NCBI GenBank assembly: GCA_018343915.1
Contig: JABRWF010000004.1
Location: forward strand, 558,001-622,000
Length of the DNA: 64,000 nucleotides
Direction of reading: 5' to 3'
Source: Agroathelia rolfsii
Lineage: Eukaryota > Basidiomycota > Agaricomycetes > Amylocorticiales > Amylocorticiaceae
Shown here: piece after piece, positions 10,812 through 22,524 of the stretch
Layout: every line of letters starts with the position of its first letter
Numbering within the stretch: position 1 is the stretch's first letter
The notes under the pieces: generated by a model
The model's database searches: none
Seen by the model: the letters and a program-made list of their open reading frames with translations, nothing else
Told to the model about the DNA's origin: nothing
Position numbers and translations under genes: made by a program

Positions 10812-12502
10812 TCACACAGGTAAGGTGTTTAGCGTGTGTGTGCATAAGTGGTGAAATATTAAGTAGCCGCTGTCTATGCTCCAAGGGACCAAATCAACGA
10901 CAAACAGAAAAGAAAGCAAACAAGATAGAATCGCTGCCATCATGCTCGTCATCATAATCATGACTGGAATTTGGCGGTATTGATCCATGCGCTTTCCTCG
11001 CGCCTTCAAAGAATGAGACTAAGTTAATATCAAAAACACCTTCGTATATATTGCATGTAATACTGGCTGGTGTGTGTGCAGTGTGTATATATGAATTCTT
11101 GTTGCTATACTACTGGCGGTGCACCATATGCGAATGTTTAATTTGAGAAAAAGAAAAAGAAAAAAAAAGGTACACATACGTATTGAGCCACATGCGCAGC
11201 TCCAAGCATGTGACTTCTCAGCGATTGTTGAATGGGATATGCGATTGCCAAATATAGCATTTGGCGCTGCAGCGCTCTGAAGCAGCACAGCCTTGGGTGT
11301 GGCCCACCTCTCGAACTCGGAGGGATGAACACATCCGAGATGCATGATATAGACGATGGGTGCCAGGAGTACGGTCAACCAACTTGGCCGTTGTTGACAT
11401 GCCACAGGCGCATCATCTTCATTTGTCATACAACATAAATCATAAAAATAATCTATGGAATTTTCTCAAAAGTGCTAATGACAAAACTCCTCTCTCATAC
11501 GTAAGTGATTGCCAGTTTTTAGGCTAGAAGCAGGCAAGGGATCGAAGAACTTTGCGTCCGAAAACAGCTGAAGACTCTGCGGCCAAAGGAGTGATTCTCG
11601 CTGGGATCCGATCAGTGGCATACCGGCACGCACATACGCAGTGGGAAAAAATGTACGTACTTGGGAGGGACTGATGCCGCGAATGAATTCTTTCCGGCAT
11701 ATGCATATACCAACATGATACATGGTATGGTATGTATGGTCATGACGCATGTGCCAGTCGGGACTTTGCCGCTGCATCATGAAAGATATAGCCTCCACAT
11801 TAATGTTACTATCACTGCTAGTACTGCCGTTGAAGCCTTTGAAACACGAAAAACCGCTGCTGTCATTTATTCATGAATTGGGATGATTATATTGTATACT
11901 GAGCGGCATCATCATGAAATCTCAGGTCACAAATACTGCCACATCTGTCTTTTGATTATATATGGGCCAATTACTGGTAGCCGTATGAGCGAAGTTGTTG
12001 TACTGCCACACCGACTGGGACCCCTCTGACATCCCACACTAACTGGAGCGCTTCGATTCCCAAAAATAGGTACAACAGAACTCGAGTGCGCCATCTTTTT
12101 TATATCTTGCTGCGGTATTACATGCATATTGGGCGTAACATTTGAATTTATTTCCCGGTCACTGGTGCCGTTTTCGAGTTTACATCATTGGCACTGGCCG
12201 ACTTGGGCTCGGCGGGGCCAATAGCTACTGGCAGGGGGGGGGGGGCAATATAATCACTGCCTTATATGCATATACTAGTCACTGGTAGCATGCACGTATG
12301 TAAACAGAACCTAGCCAGATGATAAACTCGAGCATGTGCACCAACCCTGGGGCATCACAAAGAGTGAATGGCTATATACATCGATCACACAATCACGAAT
12401 TGATAGCTGTTGATGCAGTTTTCTTGCATCATTGATCATGATGGCCATAGCATACAGTGCTAGGGACCAGGGAACGTACTCGTATGTAAATATCGCATTC
12501 AT
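10812..12502 (-). pseudogene. Doubtful or decayed multi-exon membrane-protein locus
   Basis: On the minus strand, scattered coherent pieces appear in order but not in one clean spliced frame: YEYVPWSLALYAMAIMIND near 12,470; IEALQLVWDVRGVPVGVAV near 12,040; a hydrophobic helix STAVLAVIVTLMWRLYL near 11,820; TVLLAPIVYIMHLGCVHP near 11,370; and a final hydrophobic helix near 10,930. Several short introns would be needed, and stops or frame changes separate pieces. The order of hydrophobic helices faintly recalls basidiomycete wax-synthase/MBOAT-type proteins, but no catalytic motif was found. It may be a gene with many introns that I cannot splice by eye, or a relic. Confidence 0.3.
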
Positions 12503-14180
12503 TCTTCGTTTAGGGGCCTTGACATTTATTTATTTCCTATTTCAGTCTGGTTTTTGCTCAACACGGAAGGAGAAATAGAAAAGTGCACTATGTGGAATTG
12601 CCCTGAGTATATCCTTCGAAGCTCTACTAATTTATAGCAAGCCAAAACGCCAGCGATGCAATCAAGGGATCGAATCCGAGTATAATACAGAAACAATAAA
12701 GGCAAGGAGGGAAAAGAAAATAACAGCAGAGGACGACGACAGTGTATGCATATGCAAAGACAAAGATATTACTTATGATGAACAACAAAAACTGACTGAC
12801 AAAACTCGAGCATTTCAAGCCGGGGGGAAGGATCAAACAAAAAAACCTCATGAACGTAAATGACTTTTTAAACTGAACAGCGGCAGTAATTGAGTATGTA
12901 GTGATAAAAAGGGAGAAAGAGAGAAGTAGAAAAAAAAAAGTTGACAAGTAATGGCAATGGCAGTGGAAGTTAAGATGACAAGATTGATGGCGAGAAGAAA
13001 AAAAACCGATCATATTTGATGCCGAAAAAAAATGACCCGTAGATGGGAGTGTATGTAAAGGGGGTTATACAGCAAGTAAGTACCGAATGGTGGTATATAC
13101 GCAAATGCTATGTATGTATAGGCTAAAGAGAGAGGGAAAAGGACAAAAAGACAAAAGGAAGAGTCTGATATGTGTGAGTTATGCATAGGTATCGTGTGTG
13201 GTTAGATGTATCGGGAGAACATAGAGGCGAAGGGGAGAGATGAGCCAGTGGCAGAGGGAAGAGAAGAACGAGTGTGTGTAAGGGAACTTGAAGGGAGGAA
13301 AACACAGACACGAGAACACAGACACAGACAAATGATGAAATCGGAAGGAGGAAGAGAAAGGAGTGGAAGTGTCCTGACAGACCGAGGAGAAGAGAGGACA
13401 AAAACCAGGACAAGATGGGGAGATATACCGGCGAGTTTTGCAACGATGTGCGCTGGCAAGACGAAAGAAAGCGTGGGATTCTTTTCTTTCTGGCCCTTGC
13501 CAAGCATCCACCTTGCAACAATGGTCCCTTGGATCCATCGCCCGTTATGAATGGGATGGCGAAAAAGAAAGAACCCAGAGCGCATACATCCACAAAGCAA
13601 GGGGCGGTGGGGGTCCATTAGCCGGCGAGGAGTGGAAGTGTCCTATCAAGGAGATGGGAAACGGTAGGAAGAAACAAATGAGGTTTTAAAAGGAGTGTAA
13701 GCGTGACAAGAGGCAAGATGAGTGGAAGTGGTGAAATGAGTGTTCTAGTCCGTTAGGAATGCTCGAGTATCAGCCAGTCGGTCAGTGAGATGTATATGAA
13801 AGCAACGATAGACAAAAAAAAAAAGGAGAGACGGTGGGAGAGAGAGAGAGAGAGGGAAATGGCTACATTTGGGGAAGAAAATTCCTTGAATTAACAACAA
13901 ATGTGAACTTTATAGAATCAATGCAATAACAAAAGACAAAAGCAGGATGTAATGACGAAAGGGAGTAAAACTTGATGAGTAAAGAAAAGAGAAAATAGGG
14001 GGAGAAAAAAAAAAAAGCAAATGTAAATGAAAAATGAAATTAATCAAAACGAAAGAAAGGAGCAAGAAAAAAAAAATCATAACCTCCCCCTCTAAAAAAA
14101 AAAGGCAGAAAACCAAAACAAACAAAAGCGGTATATCAAGGCCAAGACAGGCCTTACACCTTCCTCGTCATCATCATCAT
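12503..14180. other. Gene-free, purine-rich downstream region
   Basis: About 1.7 kb between the doubtful locus and the stop of the heat-shock-factor gene. From about 13,030 to 14,110 the plus strand is dominated by A and G (GAGAGA, GGAAGAG and poly-A stretches). Open frames on the minus strand are Phe/Leu/Ser-rich artefacts of this composition. Part of it is probably the 3' UTR of the gene ending at 14181. Confidence 0.6.
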
Positions 14181-16931
14181 CTACGCCGGCGAAATATCAC
14201 CCGACGACGCAGGCCCCGAATGATGCGGCACCGGCACACTCAACGTCGGCACACGCATCGACGACGGGGTCATCGACGACGAAGCCGCCGACGCCGCAGC
14301 GGCGCTGCTCATATTCGGCACACTCCCGCGCGCTGCGAGCCCCCCGGCCCGCGTGCTAGTGCGCTGCGCACCAGCCGCACCGGCGCTATTCCACGCGGCG
14401 AGCGAGTACCCCAACGGCGCCGAGTCGCTCCGCGCGCGCGATATCCGCCGGCCGTGGTGGTTTTGGTGGTGGTGGTGGTGGTAGTGCCCACTGCCGCCGT
14501 CCTCAGGCTCGAGGAATCGCTGGCGTTTTGGATGGTGGTTCCCGCTTACGCCGCCGTCAGCGTCCATGCTGTGCTGCTCCTGGTCATAGTCTTCGTCAAT
14601 GCTAAAGTCCATCGTGCTCGGCGAGGGCGGTCCGGTTGAAGATGGCGTGGGCGTGTATCGCTGTTGCTGTCCTTGGATGTGCAGTGGCGGCGGCGGTAGC
14701 TGCTGATGCGAATACTGCGAATAGCCATTCGAGGAAAAGTCGGCGTGCGGCTGCAGCTGGAAATCCGCCGCGGTTGGGCTAATTTCCGAGGGTGGCGTAT
14801 CCCGCGTAGCGCTGCTGCTGAGCGGGGGCAGGTATCGTGCAGATGGGTTAGTGCCCATAGTCGGTGGCGAGGTTATGTAGATGTTCGGGTTAGTTTCCAC
14901 TCCTGCTGGGGAAGTTGGCGATGGCGATGAGTGCAACGACTCGAGTAGGTCGGCGGGAAAGGGAATTGGCACTGAGTAGTAGTTCATTAGTTTTTGGCAT
15001 TGTTATTTTTTTTCTTTTAGAATAACAAAAAAAGGTTTTAAAAAAAAAATCACACATACCACTCCCTGGCATGCCCTTCGCCACAACATCCCAAAGCGTC
15101 TTCACGACACCGACCAACCTCTCCGTCCTCCTCCGCTCCTCCACAAAGGCATCCCACACGCGCCTGTTCTCTTCGCGCACCTGCGAGAGCTGCGCGGCCA
15201 GCTCACCGGGGAGCTCAATACGATGCCTCGTCGCCGCGTCACTGCTGCTCCCGCCGCCAGCACTGCCTGGTCCACCGTTGGTGGCCTCGAGCAGCGCCTT
15301 GCGCTTGATCTCCTCCAGCAGGTCCGGGCGGCCGCGGAGGAACTTGTGGTGCGAGAATTCCCAGGTCTGGGCGTCGTTGGATGTGCGCTGGGCGCGGGGC
15401 GTCTGTGGGTGTATAATTTTCGTGGATGTATGCTTGGGTTAGCTTCTCTATACAGACGTGGGCCAAGGGGAAACGCGTTACGAACCCGGTTGATTTTGTG
15501 GAAGCCGTACATGTTGAGCTGGCGCACGAAGCTGGAGAACTATATACATGTTCAAGGAGATAGAATAAGAGGCTTTTGGTTCAACGGCGGTTGGTTATCA
15601 AGAGGAGGAAAGAAAGAAAAAGGAAAAAGGATGAACGGTGTTTACGAAGAATGATACGTAGGGAGAAATGAAACAAAGCAAAAATAAATAAATGGAAGAG
15701 GAAATGGAACCGACATTGTTATGTTTGAAATGCGCGCCGAGGATACTCCTGCTGAATTCGCCCACATTTGAAACGACGAAACTGTAAAGTTAAATTGTAA
15801 GCGAGGTTGCCATACGACCGTATGCTTCCTGTGAGCAACTTGCCTATTGCCCAGCTCTGTCCACGAGATTAGATGCGAAGATTTGGGGTCGTTGATCATC
15901 CTAGGAAAAAGCATTGTTAAAAAAAAAATGGGTGTATGTTTCGAGAAGAAATACACCTACATGTACAACTTGGTCACAAAGTTGTGCGTCCCCACAGGTT
16001 TGTGCATGCTCATGCCCAAATTTTGTGGCGTGGATGGTTGCTGCTGTTGATGATTAGCATGATGCTGCTGCTGCGCCGCAGAAGAGGCAGAAGCAGGCGG
16101 CAAAAAATCATCCACATCGCCACTACTATTGCTCCCATCCACGGGGCTCACGCTAGGGTAGCTATTCATATCGTCGGGGTAAGAGGACGACGAGGCGGGC
16201 TCGGGCTCTTCCGGCACGGATTGAGGACCTCCGCCAGCACCGCTGTTTGTGAAGCTGCGCTTGCGCGGGATGTGCTTCTCAGGCGCGCCGCCCAAGGGAC
16301 CGGGTCCGACGCGATACGCGTGATGATGGGGGGGCTGGAGCTGATGATGAGGCTGATGCGCGTGATGCTGCTGATGATGATGGGCGGGATGATCATCATA
16401 TGACGCCGTGGCGGTGTATTGATACGAGTGATGATGCTGCGCCTGCGAGGAGGCGGATGAGGCTGCAACGGCGACAGCATGGAGACCACTAAAGGAGGAC
16501 GAGGTTGGGCTGATCGGTGTCACAGGGGACAGTGTCGAGCTTGTAGTCGAGTTGGAGTGCGTCGAATGCAGCGACGGCGGGTGGATGGGCGACACGGCCG
16601 TCGGGGAGGTGACGCTTAGGCCGGACATGTTGAGCGAGAGGGACGAGGACGCGGAGGAGGTGGTGCGATCGAGGGGCATCCGGGTGGCGGCTGCTGCGAC
16701 TGCTGCAGCCGCTGCTGTATCAACACGAGGCGAGGGGTGGTAGAAGGCGGGGTAAGCGGACGACTCGCCAGGTCCAGTCGAGGGGGAGACGACTGGGGAG
16801 GAGAAGGGGGGTTGTTGGGCTACAGCAGCTGTTGCTGGCATGAGCTGCCATGGCTGCTGTTGGCCTTGGGACTGATGCTGTTGCTGCTGTGTCGAGGCGG
16901 CATAATGGCCGTCTTGGGTGAAATGGTCCAT
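14181..16931 (-). CDS. Heat-shock-factor-type transcription factor
   Basis: Six exons (16931-15961, 15900-15844, 15781-15715, 15539-15486, 15402-15060, 14971-14181) give an in-frame 760-residue protein. The first 315 residues are low complexity, rich in Gln, His, Ser and Ala. The HSF DNA-binding domain follows: NFVTKLYMMINDPKSSHLI, SWTELGNSFVVSNVGEFSRS, then HFKHNNFSSFVRQLNMYGFH (recognition helix) and WEFSHHKFLRGRPDLLEEIK. Four introns cut this domain, one with a GC donor (15782-15843). A coiled coil with VREENRRVWDAFVEERRRTE matches the HR-A trimerisation segment. The C-terminal third is Ser/Pro/His-rich with a basic patch HHPKRQRF. Such factors bind nGAAn arrays and drive chaperone genes; whether this is the main HSF1 or a paralogue (Sfl1-like) cannot be told here. 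Divergent from DNM1. Confidence 0.92.
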
Positions 16932-18887
16932 TTGGGGAGATGACGATGACGATGATGATGATGCTACTGCTGCTGCTGCGACTACTACTACGAGATGAGG
17001 GTAGAATGCTTTAGAGTAATGACGAAAGCGCCGGGGCAGGGACTAGTTTTTGTGCATGCAGCAACTATCTTGGGGGGGAGAGAGGGGGGAAACAGAGAAG
17101 GAAGGCAAGGAGAGGACGGGGAGATATAAAGGGCTGGGAGCCGGACGAGATGGCCGTCGAGCAGAGAGAGAAAGAGAGCGTGGGCGGGGAAAGGAGGAGG
17201 AGGAGGAGGAGGAGGTGAAGGAGGTGCACAACAAGTTGGTCGATGATCCAACTGCTGGCTCTGTTCCACGTGGTGATTATTCCATTTTACTATCATCATT
17301 ATATATAATAACACTCATATAATTTTACTTGGTGTGCCATTATTTTACTCTCAGAGGAATAGAGAGAGTACACAAAGTCCAATGTGATTTTCCAAGTGTA
17401 TTTTTTTCCCTTCACAAATGACAGCGAAGACAGCCAGTTGTTGCTGTCCCTGCAAATAAGCACTTGTCTTTGTCTTTGTCTTTCTTTCTTTCTTTCTTTC
17501 TCTCTGGAACACCGCTTGTCTTTTTCTTTCTTTTCTTTTGGTCGATCCGTCGGTGTATTTTCCACAGGGGGTCCTCTTCTCTCTATATACACACTCGTGT
17601 TTCCCTTTACCATTTTTTTATATCTATTTTATTTGTGCCTGGTGTTCTTCTTCTCTTCCTCCTAGCTTTGAAACAGCTTCTGCTTCCCACTCATACTCTC
17701 CTTGATGTTTATTTTTTTTCATTTCTTTCCCATGGGAATCAAACAAGCAGCCGTGATGCTGGGGCTGATGTAATGCCACAACACCCTCCGCTGTCCTTGC
17801 ATTCGAGCTCTACTCCCCCTTCTCCTCCCCACAACACGTTGCGGCGTTGCTGCAGAGTGTGTCTGTGAGAAGTTGCCTCGGATCCATCGGCAGATCTTTC
17901 TTCAACTCAAAAAAATCAACCGAGTATGATCTAACTGAATGTCATGTGTAGACTCGCCCGCCCTGAGTCCTTCCGTCCACGGTCCACCACGTTTCCCGTT
18001 CCTCCCGCTGCGCCCCCCTCAATGATTCTTATTGGTGCATGATACATGATGCACGAGAAGCGTCATCAGGATGCATTGGCCCTGGACGGTGCTGACAATA
18101 ATAAGGTCTCCATATGGTGATCAATGTGCTCATATTCCGTATAGCCCGGCTTGGACCTCGTCCGCCTATCCAGCTCCCTGTGCAACGTGCTTGCCTCTTA
18201 ATCGTCTGGGAAGCAGTAAATAAGTTCAAGGGCCCCTCCGCATATTGCCTTTCTCCGTCAGGTGTCCAGTTTGAATAAAGAAACGTGTTGCCTGTGCGGC
18301 CACTGTATCTTGGCTTGCCGTTTGCGCTGACAACATATGTCGTCAACTTATTTGAAGTGCTGTCACCCAACGCACTGCAGCAGGCTGCCACATGAAGGCC
18401 TGAGCAGTGCCATAAAGATAGAACAATGTTATATGTATATATGTTAAAGAATGGGCAGCAGATGTCTGGAAGCACGATAAGACAAGTTACATTTACCTTT
18501 GCATGATTATACCATGTATAGAGGAGTACCCGTCGACGAATGCTCGGCGAGTGCTTGATTCGTAAGGACTTGTACAAGCTGCACCTTATACTTGGCTAAC
18601 TCCAAATTATTTTGTACAAGTTGAATGACTAGTGAAAAAGTAGCAGTATCGAATTGCTTCACGTGAAAAAGAAAGCAGCCGAGGCGCGTCGTCACAGTGG
18701 GACTCGACGCAAGAGACGCGTTTTGTCGCCGTTAGACGCAACACACTCTTCTCTTTCTCCCTCTCCGTCGTCGTCTCTCTCTGCAGACACACGGGCCTAC
18801 TGCTTGCTTACGTCCATCTCAAGGATCCATATACGACCAGAAACGCCCTAGAGAGATTATCTCGTTTGACTACACTTTCTGCCCAGC
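16932..18887. promoter_or_regulatory. Long divergent intergenic region between HSF and DNM1
   Basis: Almost 2 kb separates the two starts. Next to the HSF start are trinucleotide runs (GAT, GCT and ACT units, 16939-16990) and a GGA run at 17192-17215; around 17,400-17,850 the plus strand is T/C-rich. On the minus strand at 18.0-18.8 kb there are open stretches, one starting MYKSLRIKHS at 18577, that I cannot splice into a recognised product. I looked for inverted GAA/TTC arrays (heat-shock elements) near 16.9-17.5 kb and found no convincing one. Confidence 0.5.
17192..17215. repeat. GGA trinucleotide run
   Basis: About eight GGA units in the upstream region of the HSF-type gene. It makes a short purine-only stretch, likely a length-variable microsatellite. 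Confidence 0.8.
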
Positions 18888-21800
18888 ATGGACGCCGACC
18901 TCATAAAGCTAGTCAACAAGCTCCAGGATACCTTTAGCAACCTGGGTTAGTCCTCATTTTGCATTGACCCAAGTGGACCAGCCCAATCAGCCCAAATACT
19001 GCATCTATAATTGCCACCCGCCGTGAATGCATGTGTTCTAATAACCCCATGAAATTATAGGTGGAGAACTGGACATGCCACAGCTTGTCGTTGTATGCAC
19101 ATAATCCGCATTTACCTGCCTCGAAAACACTCTCTAATAAAACCTGCTTGTGCGTTTGCTTGTAAAATTTCCTTCTTCTTACAGGTCGGAAGTCAATCTG
19201 CGGGCAAGTCCAGTGTCTTGGAAACGTACGTCCGAATCCTTCTTTGGCCATTTAATATGTCTTTCATTGCCGTTGTATTCTATATTCACAACACATGCTG
19301 ATACCAACACTCCAACCAACCTTATCCCACCCCTCACAACAGCATCGTCGGGCGCGACTTCCTCCCCCGCGGCTCAGGCATCGTCACGCGCCGCCCACTC
19401 GTCCTCCAGCTCATCAACACTCCCGCACCTTCCTCTTCCTCCAACCCCACCGATGCATCCTCCCCCTCCCCCTCCTCATCATCATCCACACAACAAACAT
19501 ACACCGAATGGGGCCAATTCCTCCACCTCGACAAACGCTTCACCGACTTTGGCGAGATCCGGCGCGAGATCGAGCAGGAGACGTTCCGCGTTGCGGGTCA
19601 GAACAAGGGGATCAGCAAGCTGCCGATCAGCCTGAGGATTTACAGTCCGCATGTGTTGGATTTGACATTGGTTGATTTGCCTGGGTTGACGAAGGTGAGT
19701 GGAGGGAACGAAAAAGAAAAAGAAAGCGCATGAGGCGGGGGGGGGGGGGGGAGGAATATGTGTTTCCCTCGAGATGGACGCCCAGCATAGATCATCCCTT
19801 TTCTTTTCTTTTCTTTTCCTTTGTTTTCTTTCTTGGATGTGCTAATAACGGGCGTATGGTTGGTGAATAGATCCCAGTTGGCGACCAGCCGAGCGATATA
19901 GAAAAGCAGATCCGCAACTTGGTAGTCGAGTATATCTCCAATCCTAACAGGTATCATCATCCATCATCATCCATTATTCATAGAGAAAACCCTAACCTCC
20001 CTTCCTCATAGCGTCATCCTCGCCGTCTCCCCTGCCAACGTTGACCTCGCCAACTCGGAATCCCTCAAGCTCGCACGATCCGTAGACCCTCAGGGCCGGC
20101 GCACGATCGGCGTGCTCACCAAGCTTGACCTTATGGACGCAGGCACGAACGCGCTCGACATCCTCACCGGCCGCGTCTACCCGCTCAAGCTCGGATTCAT
20201 CGGCGTCGTGAACCGCAGCCAACAGGATATCAACTCGGACAAGCCCATGCACGACGCGCTCGAGGCCGAGGCCGAGTTTTTCAGGAATCATCCTGCGTAT
20301 AGGAATATTGCGCATAAAAATGGGACGAGATATTTGGCGAAGACGTTGAATCAGGTGAATAATATTGGGATTCTTGACTTGTCTTTTCAATATTTTTGCT
20401 GATTTTTCTTCTTCTTCGTAGGTCCTGCTCAACCACATCCGTGAAAAGTTGCCGGATATGAAGGCCCGGTTAAACACGCTCATGGGCCAGGCTCAGCAAG
20501 AGCTCAACTCGTTCGGCGATGCTGCCCAGTTTGGCGATGTAAACCAGGCAAGTAAACCATGTCCGCCACACACCACCACAAATCTCATTCCCTTTCTTAT
20601 CCAACAGCAAGGCGCCCTCGTCCTCCGCCTTATGACCCGCTTCGCGCGCGACTTTGTCTCCTCAATCGAAGGCACCAACGTCGACATCTCCACCAAGGAG
20701 CTCTCCGGCGGCGCGCGCATCTACTACATCTTCAACGACGTCTTTGGGCAGGCGCTCAACTCTATCGACTCGACGCAGAACCTGGACAACCAGGATATCC
20801 GGACGGCGATCCGCAACTCGACAGGCCCGCGCCCGAGCCTGTTCGTGCCCGAACTCGCGTTCGATCTGTTGGTGAAGCCGCAAATTAAACTGCTCGAGGC
20901 GCCCAGCTTGAGGTGTGTCGAGTTGGTGTATGAGGAGTTGGTCAAGATTTGTCATAGTTGTACGAGTGCGGTGAGTTTTTTTTTTTTTTTTTTTTTGTCA
21001 TTGCTTTATGCCCCCCTTTTTGGAGAATTTGTCATCTCATCCCTTCCACTATTTTGATAGGAGCTACAACGCTTCCCAAGATTGCACTCGCAAGTCGTCG
21101 AGGTCGTCTCAGAGCTTTTACGGGAACGTCTCGGGCCGACGACAGAGTACACGCAAAGCCTGATCGAGATCCAGGCAGCGTACATCAACACGAACCATCC
21201 CGCGTTCATCTCTGGCTCGGCCGCCGCCGCGGCAACCTCACAGACCTCTTCGTCAAATGCGCCAAAACAACTCGCGGCGCCTCCTCGGGTAAGTGGTATT
21301 GTACATGTTTTTTTTCTTGCGTGTGATGTCGATTAGAGTTACCCGCCCTGTCCTCCTTCTTTCTTCCCGTGTATTTTTCCGGAGCGATATGAAACGCTGC
21401 CGCCGGAGTTTCCTTCTTACTTTTTTCACGTTCATGTGTTTCTTTGTCATCCTGTCATCGTCACTCCCTTCTGGAAAAACTCTTGGAAATTTCTTACGCG
21501 TTTTTTCCCCTCCGTTTTCTCCGTCTTTAGCCCTTGTCTACCGAGCCGTTGAACGGAGGCGCCTCAATAGATGACGAATCCGTCGGATCTGATTCGGACG
21601 CTTCTCCCAATGGCCTCATTCCCCGCGCCGGCAGCACGAGCCAGCACCGCTCGCGTGGAGGTGGTGCGTCCACTGTGTCGGCCACGAGCGGGAAGCAATC
21701 GCCCATCACGGCCGCCATCGCCTCCTCGTCATCCTCTTCGTTGTCGACGACACCCACGGGTGCGCACCATCTGCACCACCACTCCTCGCGGCACGGCAGC

Positions 21801-22524
21801 TCGTCCCGTCACGCCTCGTCCGCCGCCGCCTCGCCCGTCGTCCCCGGCGGCAGCACGAAGGAGACGTTCTTGAACTACTTCTTTGGGCAGCAGGGCCCCG
21901 GACCGGTCACGGGCGCCAGTGCCGTCGCGGCCGCTGCGACGGAGCGGAACACGATTATACCCTCCGGCCGCGATGTTTCCTCCTCGACCTCGGGAGCGGG
22001 TGATAGTGGTGCGCTCCATTCGGGGTTGATGGCGGGTAAGCGCTCGATGGATGGGACGAATGCGGCGTTTGATATGAAGAGTCTCGGAAGGCACATTGAG
22101 GCTGTAAGTGCTTTTATGTCTTTTATCTTGTCGTTGTCCTTTCTTACTCATATCCGCGTATCTGAACTGTTATTCCTTTTTTTTTTAATGTATATAGACT
22201 ACCGCAGACGGTGGGCACCAACTGACGGCGCGCGAAGAGATGGAGACGAACCTGATCCGGTCTCTGATCGCGTCCTATTTTGCGATCGTACGCCAGAGCA
22301 TTCAGGACCTTGTTCCCAAGGCGATCATGCACTTCCTTGTCAACAACACTTCACAGCAGGTCCAGAACCGGCTCGTAGCGTCGCTGTACAAGCCTGACCT
22401 GTTCTCGGGCCTGTTGAACGAGGACGAGGCGCTCGTGGCGGAGCGCACGCGTGTCAAGGCGCTGTTGGATGCGTATAAGGAGGCGTTTAAGACGCTGTCC
22501 GAGGTTAGCTTGAAATCAACATAG
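18888..22524 (+). CDS. DNM1: Dynamin-related GTPase Dnm1 (organelle fission)
   Basis: Eleven exons join in frame to 840 residues: 18888-18945, 19061-19092, 19185-19225, 19343-19694, 19871-19950, 20012-20354, 20422-20547, 20608-20970, 21061-21288, 21531-22103, 22198-22524. GTPase motifs are complete: G1 GSQSAGKSS, the TxxRRP motif TRRPLVL, G3 DLPGLTK and G4 TKLDLMD. The stalk carries [20 protein letters not shown] and [14 protein letters not shown], and the C-terminus has a GED-type helix ([20 protein letters not shown]). The motifs [21 protein letters not shown] and FLNYFFGQQ point to Dnm1/Drp1 rather than Vps1. Dnm1 polymers constrict mitochondria and peroxisomes. The variable region (about residues 520-720) is unusually long and Ser/His-rich, and a Ser-rich insert follows the TRRP motif. 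One intron has a GC donor (20548-20607). Confidence 0.95.

Noticed and set aside
14034..14639. 201-codon Arg/His-rich forward frame
   Set aside because: Antisense to the last exon of the HSF-type gene, whose spliced frame is well supported.
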